A stretch of DNA of 64,000 nucleotides, taken from positions 1,200,653-1,264,652 of the forward strand of contig CAJNDT010000001.1 of the NCBI GenBank assembly GCA_905221615.1. Reading direction: 5' to 3'. A program made the translations under genes and the position numbers. The notes beneath the pieces were generated by a model. The model worked only from the letters and a program-made list of their open reading frames with translations. It was not told the DNA's origin and did no database searches. This DNA comes from Symbiodinium sp. CCMP2592 (lineage: Eukaryota; Sar; Dinophyceae; Suessiales; Symbiodiniaceae). Each line of letters opens with the position of its first letter. Position 1 is the stretch's first letter. Shown here piece after piece: positions 57,029 through 64,000 of the stretch.

Positions 57029-59629
57029 CAATCGCTCTCTGTCTCTCTATCTCGCTCCATCTGTCCTGTTGGTGCTCTTGCTTTTTTGGTGCTTTGCGAT
57101 TATAAGGACACAATCCCAGTGCCTGAGCTGAATGTACACTGTCGGTCTGAACCCAAACCTTCTCTCGCCCCTCCCGCAAGACCCAGGCGACCGCGGAGGA
57201 GATCGCAAGCCGTCGCAGAGCTTCTGTGCCCATTCCTGCATAAACCCCAAAAACCCTAAACCCTAAACCCCAAAAGCCCTAAACCCTAAACCCCAAAAAC
57301 CCTAAACCCTAAACCCCAAAAAATCTAAACCCTAAACCCCAAAAACCTTAAACCCTAAACCCCAAAAACCCTAAACCCTAAACCCCAAAAACCCTAAACC
57401 CTAAGAGGAATTGTAAGTCTCGGAAGGGTTTCATTGTATTCATGCATGGCAACAAATCATGGGCTCAGTGTATCTCAGGTGAAGCATGAGTCGAAGACTG
57501 CTGCAGCAGCCACATGCGCAAGGCCTTTGGCTACGCCTTCCCGTGCCATGTCGATGCCACCCCCACCGGCACCAGCTACTCCTTCTAGTACGCCTGGATC
57601 CAAGCCCACGCCATCTAGCCGAGCCAAGATAGCCCCGAGCAAGGCTGCCCCTCCTAGCAGAGCCACAACTGAGCCCATTCATGCTGATCCTGAAGAATCA
57701 TTGACGAAGCCTCCTACTCAGAGCTCATCGGTGAGACCTACAAATGCGAGCCCGTCGGTGAGACCTACAAGTGCGAGCCCGTCGATGAGACCTACAAGTG
57801 CCAGCCCATCCGTGAGACCTGCAACTCCGAGCTCGTCAGTGAGACCTACCACGGAGGCTAGTCGACCTTCCACGCCTTCTGGAACCCCTAGCCCGCCACC
57901 TTCTGCAGTGGCCCCTCCTCCCCCCTCCCAGTCTCACGGCGACGACTCGGATGAGGAGGTGGAGCTTGTCTTGTGTTCGGGTTCATAACATGCGTGCAAG
58001 TTCACACACTCTGGTCAGATGCCACACACATATACAAATTGTGTGTGTGTGTGAGCGCGCCTGAGGCTATCACCGAGGCCGCAATGTACTACCGCATGTA
58101 CCGTGTCTTCCAGCAGAAAAAGAATGGCCAATACAAGGTTCCTCTAGAGGCGGTGGATCAATGGAGAAGGGGTGACAAAGCTGCCCTTATCGCCCAGTTC
58201 AAGGAGTGCGGGTACAAGCCTGATCCCCTACCTGTTTAGAGTGTTTGTTGCATCCCTTGTTCATCTTGCCCACATTTAGACAAAGTTGTTGCCTAAGGAA
58301 AAGTTCATCAACACCTTGAACATCAGTCGCGAGAAAGTGAAGCAGTTCCAGAACAAGGAGAAATGGGGATGGTTCACGAAGCAGCAGATGAAGGACAAAC
58401 TGAAGTGGAGCAAGCCCCAGCCTCAATCTCCCTGAAACCATCGGTTGAAGCCTTTCTGCGAAACAATAGCAAACCCATCCCGCTCCTCTGCTGTTGCAGG
58501 GGCTACATCCAGATGGTGGAGGCTGCCTGCAGGCAGAGTGGCGAAGTGAAGCCGAAGACCCAGAATGTTGCTAACAGCTAACGAATTCTCTTATCACAGA
58601 ATTATTGAACCGTCCTAGGTCTTATCGTGCTGCTAGTGTGTAAACTAAGGACCGATAAGTACGACAAGCGGATCGAGAAGTTTCACGTAGCCTACGAAGA
58701 GGAAGGCCATGTTCTGGATGAACAGACAGAGCGAGAACATCACAGCAGCTCGCAGCAGGCACCCGGGTTCTAGCATGACATGTCGACGAGTTTGTATGCC
58801 CAGAACAAATTATAACAGCAAAACATTAGATCGATGCTCACCCAGGTTGCCAATGCTCCTACGCTTTCGGGGAACTGGCACGACTTTGCTGCCTTCACCC
58901 GTGGTACTAGCGCAGCTGCAATTACAGATGCATCTGGAGCCCCAGGCACAGCCCCACCCGCTCCCGGAAATGCCTCCGGAGCTCCTCCCCCAGCTGCTGT
59001 GAACCTCAGCGCGCCGGCTGAGGAGATTGACCGTTGGTTTGGAGTTGAGTTGTTTACCAGTTGTCATGTAGGCTTCTACGCTAACCTACGCATATGGTTC
59101 CATGCTTGCAGGAGGTGCAGTTCCTCGAGAAGTGTGTGGGTGAAACATTGACAAAGTTGTCTAAAGCTTACGATCTGTTGGGGCGGGTGGACTGCTACGT
59201 GGATGCGGAGAACCCCAAAGCTCGTGCCAATGTGTGGCATGACTTGCATTTCAGAATGTCATACAATGAACAAAAAAAGTCTATTCCTGAAACAAAGTGA
59301 GTCTACATTGCCACCTACATTTACGCTACTATCTGATGCCAGGGCTGTCTCCAACTTGGAGGAGAAGATCAACTGCTTGAGTGCCGGGTATGACAAGCTT
59401 GTGGGCCTTAAGCTCGAGCTAGATTCGACAAAGGGTGCTGTGGCCACCGAGCTGCTTGTCTTTCATATGAAATACTTCATCATGACCCCAAAGCCGCAAA
59501 ACCGTAGCGCAACCATACTATCCGAATCCTATTAACCCAGAACTCCTCGCCAATCACATGTGGCCAAGGCTGCAGCAGAAGATTGATGCTGCCTGGAAGG
59601 AGGCGTCCATCGCGCAACTTAGCCCAGAG
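55001..59629 (+). CDS. Gene Y2: multi-exon protein, probable counterpart of Y1
   Basis: Not recognised by name. A first exon may lie at 55001-55054 (PDDAYSDNSQRFAANA); otherwise ATG 55329 (MAYSRMSSMPSADRS) opens the gene. Exons are about 55329-55530, 55612-55693, 57479-57980, 58066-58233, 58280-58413, 58500-58562, 58650-58772, 58846-59031, 59112-59258, 59343-59457 and 59579-59629. The joins 58233/58280 and 58413/58500 keep phase, the latter with a GC donor. The 57479 exon is Pro/Ser/Thr-rich with VRPTSASPS repeats. The 58066-58562 exons form a folded domain (MYYRMYRVFQQKKNG, then KEKFINTLNISREKV, then FTKQQMKDKLKWS), comparable in order and style to the Y1 exon at 9316. The C-terminal exons are helical (FLEKCVGETLTKLSKAYDLL and LEEKINCLSAGYDKL), likely coiled coils. 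The true 3' end was not found. Confidence 0.65.
55751..55893. mobile_element. 143-bp inverted repeat with (TA)n loop in a Y2 intron
   Basis: Left arm ATTAGCAAAGCGTCCAAACC and onward, and the right arm its reverse complement; about 48 bp per arm with one visible mismatch, around a (TA)n centre. Would fold into a stable hairpin in the intron RNA. MITE-like; no second copy seen in the window. Confidence 0.8.
55925..56260. repeat. (TG)n/(GTATGTAG)n microsatellite in a Y2 intron
   Basis: Simple repeats with TGTATGTAGG-type units. Confidence 0.95.
56263..56475. repeat. (GA)n microsatellite in a Y2 intron
   Basis: Two long GA blocks with a 45-bp interruption. A G-rich stretch follows at 56503-56550. 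Confidence 0.95.
56990..57055. repeat. (CT)n microsatellite in a Y2 intron
   Basis: CTCTCT tract with small interruptions. Confidence 0.9.
57246..57403. repeat. Telomere-derived higher-order repeat in a Y2 intron
   Basis: About seven units of roughly 22-23 bp, each CCCTAAACCCTAAACCCCAA plus A's. It is very regular and lies 75 bp before the acceptor of the 57479 exon. Confidence 0.93.
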
Positions 59630-59639
59630 GTCTATAGGA

Positions 59640-61100
59640 CGAAGCTATTTTTGTTCAGGGTCCTAGGTCAGGTCAGGTCGTTGGTTTACCAACTTCGGAA
59701 CTCTCGAGGTTTCGTATCGGTTGGGCAAGATGCGTGTCAGAAAGAGTAGGAAGTTTGTGGCTTTTGGTGTTAGTCTAATGATCTTGGCTTTGTTGGAGTT
59801 TACGAGGATTTAGGAATTGAGGAGATTTTGCAGTTGGGGTTTTAGGACTGAGGGTTCTTATGGCGCCCCACCATTCATGCCATGTGAAACTGTGCATGTA
59901 AGCGATTACCTCTTGTGTTGTCATGACTATACAGTCACATATATATATATATGCATAAGGGCATATATATATATATGACCCATGCACAGGGAGAAGGTTG
60001 TATAGGGTCTCTCTATATATATGTATGCACCGTATGAACATATATATATATATATATATACTCTTAGTATGATGCCCTGCACATATTCTCTAGTATGATG
60101 TCGTGCACATGTGAATGCTTCTACGCCTTTCGTTTCTTCTTCACCGTCGCCATCACCGTCATCATCAACACTATCATAATCTTTATCATCAGGGGGGTTA
60201 TCCAGTTCTTCTTCTTCCTCTTCATGAAGTCGTCATCATCACCATCACCGTCACTGCCAAGGTCAACGTCACCACCAACATCACCACCGCCATCAGCATC
60301 GCCCTCACAGTCACGACCACCGTCACCATCACCGTTACCATAATCTTCCTCATTGTCTTCTTCTTCCTCACCATACGACCATAATCGTCGCTGTCACTAC
60401 CACCATCAACACCGCCATCATCATCACCGTCACTGTCACGACCACCGTCCCCCTCACTGGCACTGTTTCCGCATCACCATCACCATCATCCTCCTTATCA
60501 TCATCACAGTCACCATCACCTCTGCAAATTAGCCGTTCCCCAATATAAACCTTAAAAACCTATTAAGCCCCACAATATGTACATGCATGCTTCGCTGTGC
60601 TTGCGTGTACCATGCTTATGCGGGTGGCCTCTCGGTGAAGTGTGCCTGATAAAGCTAAAACATATAAACATCTAAATATATATGTATAGATATATATGTG
60701 CTTATATATATATGTATATATATATATAGACACACAGGTACATATACAATAATGTGTTTGTAATATTTTGTGTTGTTACCAGTACACGCATGCTCCCCGT
60801 TCACAAACATGCAAACCGTAGAGTTATATATGCTCACCAAGACACAACAAAAGACATGTATATATCTCTGCCAACTTATACGTAGAACGTCATAGCAATC
60901 TTTCTCGTTTTTTATCTACATACCTATCTATTTTCCGATCTGTTTATATCCTATATCTCTCTATATATATATATATATATACATATGTATATACATACCT
61001 ACGAGTTCCAACTGTCATTCTACATATATATATATATGTGTATGCATACGCACACAACATGTTTATGCAAACCGAACATTTCCTGAAACAAATCTATGCC
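59640..61100. other. Intergenic Y2 to next gene, microsatellite-rich
   Basis: (TA)n at 59940-60060 and 60680-60735, a (CAY)n array at 60130-60530, and (TA)n at 60960-61040. No gene recognised. Confidence 0.6.
60130..60530. repeat. Degenerate (CAY/TCACC)n array of about 400 bp
   Basis: Repeated CATCACCGTCACC/CATCATCACC triplet text. Open frames are Ser/Pro or Ile/Thr/Val-rich artefacts. Confidence 0.9.
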
Positions 61101-61599
61101 TGAAAATCCCAGTTCATCTCGGCTGCTGGCTGCTGAAAACCAAGCGAAGCCTGGACCTTAACGGCCACAGAGCAAGACAAACGTCGTTCCCAAAAGACTT
61201 GCAGTTCATTCTCAGCACTGACAGGGCAGTGGAGCGGACTGCCACCAAAAGGACGGCATCCGCGAAGGAAGACTGATCTAGTGTTTCCGTAGGATCGACA
61301 ATAATTTTGGAGAACACCCTCTGGTCAATGTGTGTTCTAAGTCTGACATAAACTAGATGGAATTCCAGCTGTTCCGGGTAGCCAGGTGAATTGTGGTTTA
61401 CACATTTGATCAAGGGTGCCGGGTCCTGTCTCTGTTCTACAACGGCAGAGCTTTCATGGGGTGCCGGTTAGCTGTTTTGGCGCACAGCGCCGATGCTGAG
61501 GCAGTGCTGTTTGTGGCACTCCTGTCAAGCTAATCTTGCCTAATTCTCGCAATCGCCGATTGAACTATGTATGCAGAATCTACTTAGATCGATAGTCTG

Positions 61600-62345
61600 G
61601 GCGTTACTTCGACGCTCGCACCGCCGCTCTTGGGGAAATGGTCTGCATCCATGTTGCAGACATAGTCTGCAAGCAGAGTGAGAGGGAGAGGGAGAGGGAG
61701 AGAGAGAGAGAGAGAGAGAGAGCGCACGCAGACACAGATGAGCAACCAAACAACGAATAACCAGACAGACCCACGAAAAAATGATTTCATAGCCCTACCA
61801 AGCAGGCTCGATCAAGATGCCCCTATGTTTGCGTAGAAAGATTAAACCGCCCTACGGTCGAGCGCAGGGTTCAAGCTGAGCCCCATGCCAGGTGATGATG
61901 CGGAGATGATTTCCTTCGCCCGGCAGATCGGCAAGGGGGCGCCTTTCCCAGCATATGCACATGCATACTTTCTGCTGCATCTGAGCTCAATCGAAATCCT
62001 GGAAGTGTTTGGGCTCTTAGCCACCGATGGAGGGGACCTTCTCTGACTGGGAGGAGGATTTACTAGACCTTCTCACGTACGAATGTGATGTCACGGGGTG
62101 CCAGCGGCGACCTGATGCTACCGGGAGTTACAGGCCTGTGGTCCAAGCGCAACTCAGCTGCCTATAGGCTGCATGCATGTCCCCATTGCAACCCATCTAG
62201 CATTTCGACCTTTGTACGTGTGCTCATGTAAGGCTTCCCGAGTTCAACTCTGAAGACAAGATGAGCATTCAAGAGGCACCTCAGCATCGCCCACAGTTGG
62301 ATGCCAAGGCAGCGCAGCAACATCTTGAAGGCTTCACATAGGTTC
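61600..62345 (+). CDS. Candidate 5' exons of the gene that continues to the window end
   Basis: Coding-like stretches with plausible flanking splice sites: about 61598-61680 (GRYFDARTAALGEMVCIHVA), 61862-62030 (PMPGDDAEMISFARQIGKG and onward to EVFGLLATDGG) and 62233-62342 (EFNSEDKMSIQEAPQ). Each is open in one frame only, but phases between them were not confirmed. They may belong to the gene with the GIY-YIG-like exon downstream or to a separate small gene. Confidence 0.4.
61675..61725. repeat. (GA)n microsatellite
   Basis: GAGAGG/GAGAGA tract directly after the candidate exon ending near 61680. Confidence 0.9.
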
Positions 62346-63095
62346 GATAAGGTACTTTGTGGCTTTACCTGACTAGTTTGCGTGAGTGTATGAGGTTACC
62401 ACTTATACACTTACTAGAATGCTACTGTGGGCTCATCCTGTGCCCAAGTTCTTCTATGCAGAGCACGCATACTAGCAAATTCACGGAAACTGCTCGCCTA
62501 GCTACCCTATCTATCCATCTATTTGTGCTTATATAATGTATATACCTATATGCCGATATGTTTGAGATATTATCAAAAAGCTTGTACATGGACATACACA
62601 TACGAACCTCTGTTCAACTATATGTTGTAACCCACAACCTACCTACCTGGCTACTGCTGTCTCTCGAATCTACGTGTCTATCCATCCACCGACCTGCTGA
62701 GCTTTCGAGCTCCCTTGTATCTAGTTATGATCGATCTGTGTGTGTATATATATATATATATATGTCGGTCAAAAAAAGTACGTACGTGAAGATGTACAGG
62801 CATATGCACATGCATACCTACTGGTTCTGACCTACCCAAGTATTTCAGAGTTGTGTTGCAGGAATCCACAAGGCTGTGAAGTGTCAAAATTCGAACCTAG
62901 TGCACAACTCCACAACTTAGCCGAAAGTATATATATGTATAGGTGTATGTTTGCTGAAGTACAGCGCAGGGAAGGAACTGCAAGGTCACATGTGTGTAGA
63001 TCTATATACAGTGACTCTTCTAAGTGATGTGGCCGTCTTCGCGACTTCTGTCTTGATCATGAAACAACATAGCGCGGCGAATTGACTACTGTTGG
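62346..63095. other. Putative intron, no exon recognised
   Basis: Contains (TA)n at 62745-62765 and otherwise unremarkable sequence. Confidence 0.5.
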
Positions 63096-63101
63096 ATTCA
63101 G

Positions 63102-63580
63102 GCTGTCTACATCGAATCGCAGCGCTCGGCCAAGCTGCTGAGTGAGCTTTCTGAGAAGTTCGAATTATGTGACACTAGGGAAGACAAAGAGAAGTTGATT
63201 CTTTCGACTGGCTGCATGTCTGCTGTGTACCTTCCTACAAACAGCTGTACCCCTAGCGCAGGAACCGTGCTGCAGCACTGTAAGCGTAAAGCCCATCTGT
63301 TCCGATCCTCTATGGGTGCTGCCTTGTGCGTGTTTAAAATCGGGTTCACAAGCAACCCCATCCAGCGTTTTGTAAGCTATCGGATTGCACACTTTTCACA
63401 CATGTGTCTTCTGCATGTGACGGCATGTAAGAACACTGCGGCAATGCTCGAAGCAGCACTGATCGACGTGTTTTGGAATACTTCCGGCTGTCGCAATCAA
63501 AACCCTGGCGGGGAAGGGCCAGGCCATTTGCAGGCACAGCTTTTCTATGTGTACATGGTAGGTGCACGAGCGGATGTTGC
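63102..63580 (+). CDS. GIY-YIG-like (T5orf172-style) exon
   Basis: Exon opens after the acceptor at 63100-63101 (AVYIESQRSAKLLSEL) and stays in frame to about 63579. It contains VFKIGFTSNPIQRF, then MLEAALIDVF, then CRNQNPGGEGPG and FYVYMVGARAD. KIG-x-T-x2-P-x2-R followed by an E in a LEAALI helix is the layout of the GIY-YIG nuclease fold as seen in T5orf172-type domains: the Arg and Glu are the usual catalytic pair, while the N-terminal GIY strand is less clear (CVF). Whether it cleaves DNA is unknown. From memory, similar exons are multi-copy in dinoflagellates. It lies upstream of the last exon in the window and probably belongs to the same gene. Confidence 0.55.
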
Positions 63581-63654
63581 GGTTCCAATAGGAGGCTGAT
63601 GTCTACCGTTGTTCCGGAGCTTCGATCTGCTATAGGAACTTCGCAAGAGAAAAA

Positions 63655-63720
63655 AGCTGTTTCAGTGTGTGTGCATGCGTGTGCGTGTGTGTATGTCTGT
63701 GTGTGTGCGCGTGCAGTGCA
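63655..63720. repeat. (GT)n microsatellite
   Basis: TGTGTGCATGCGTGTGCGTG-type tract in the intron between the GIY-YIG-like exon and the last exon. Confidence 0.9.
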
Positions 63721-63842
63721 TCATGAGCGACTGAAGCAGTGTTTGCTTGAACATGTGTTTCTTTCGAAGTCGCCAAGGTGCCATGCGGCGACGTCATCTT
63801 GCACGCGAGAGCCTCCTCATCTTCTACATCCGTGGGAGTGAA

Positions 63843-64000
63843 GCAGCTGAGTAACATTCCACTGAGTCATTCCGAACAGGGTGTGCACAGAGTGCTTCAG
63901 GAGAATGGCCACACAGTCCCTGTCCCGATGCACTATGTAGACCTCCCCAGCCAAAAGGCTGTCCCTTACATCAAGTTTTCCAGCTGGGTGCAGTACCTGG
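63843..64000 (+). CDS. Partial exon running off the window (possible start of a Z-type gene)
   Basis: Open to the last base, reading LSNIPLSHSEQGVHRVLQ, then VPVPMHYVDLPSQKAVPYIK and SSWVQYL. The V-P-x-P-x3-V-x-L then P-Y-x-K-x-S-W pattern is one I associate, from memory, with the region just before the GDWKWH-type domain in relatives of Z1, but only about 53 residues are visible and they do not align firmly to Z1 itself. Confidence 0.5.

Noticed and set aside
60095-60384. Frames with Ser/Pro-rich or Ile/Thr/Val-rich content
   Set aside because: Derived from the (CAY)n array.

Overview
The window looks like nuclear DNA of a dinoflagellate, most likely a Symbiodiniaceae-type (coral symbiont) genome. 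Four things support this. Short, GC-richer coding exons sit in a sea of (TA)n, (TG)n, (CT)n and (AGT)n tracts. Degenerate plant-type telomere repeats (TTTAGGG/CCCTAAA) are scattered inside the chromosome in both orientations. Intron junctions fit GT, GC and GA donors, often with a duplicated AG|G at both ends. The spliced exons resemble multi-copy, lysine-rich hypothetical proteins that I remember from Symbiodinium gene sets; that last point is memory, not a search. No rRNA, tRNA, spliced-leader gene, CRISPR array or bacterial-style operon signal was seen.

Layout. 1-16.4 kb is a gene-rich block, all on the + strand. Gene X1 (5' end outside the window) ends near 6144. Gene Y1 runs 6860-12024. 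Gene Z1 runs about 12941-16370 and has features reminiscent of a CACTA/KDZ-type DDE transposase. 17.1-19.7 kb is satellite-like DNA with a 341-bp tandem duplication and a 465-bp foldback element. 19.8-44.8 kb is a repeat desert of telomere-like arrays, many short inverted-repeat (MITE-like) elements in families of constant length, a reverse-transcriptase relic, and one intact intronless gene on the - strand (35423-37315) encoding a TIR-like domain fused to many membrane segments. 44.8-64 kb is a second + strand gene block: gene 4 (ends 46158), X2 (46204-54602), Y2 (about 55.0-59.6 kb) and the start of a further gene with a GIY-YIG-like exon that runs off the window.

The main observation is that X1-Y1-Z1 and X2-Y2-(next gene) look like two copies of one ordered, co-directional gene set. 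X1 and X2 share collinear motifs that can be aligned by eye. The genes are tightly packed (gene 4 stop to X2 ATG is 45 bp), as expected for dinoflagellate unidirectional tandem clusters. Whether the set is a large mobile element, a duplicated cassette or chance co-location of expanded families cannot be decided from one window. Exon coordinates are by-eye estimates. Where I state that reading phase is preserved across a junction I checked it; elsewhere the boundaries are approximate.
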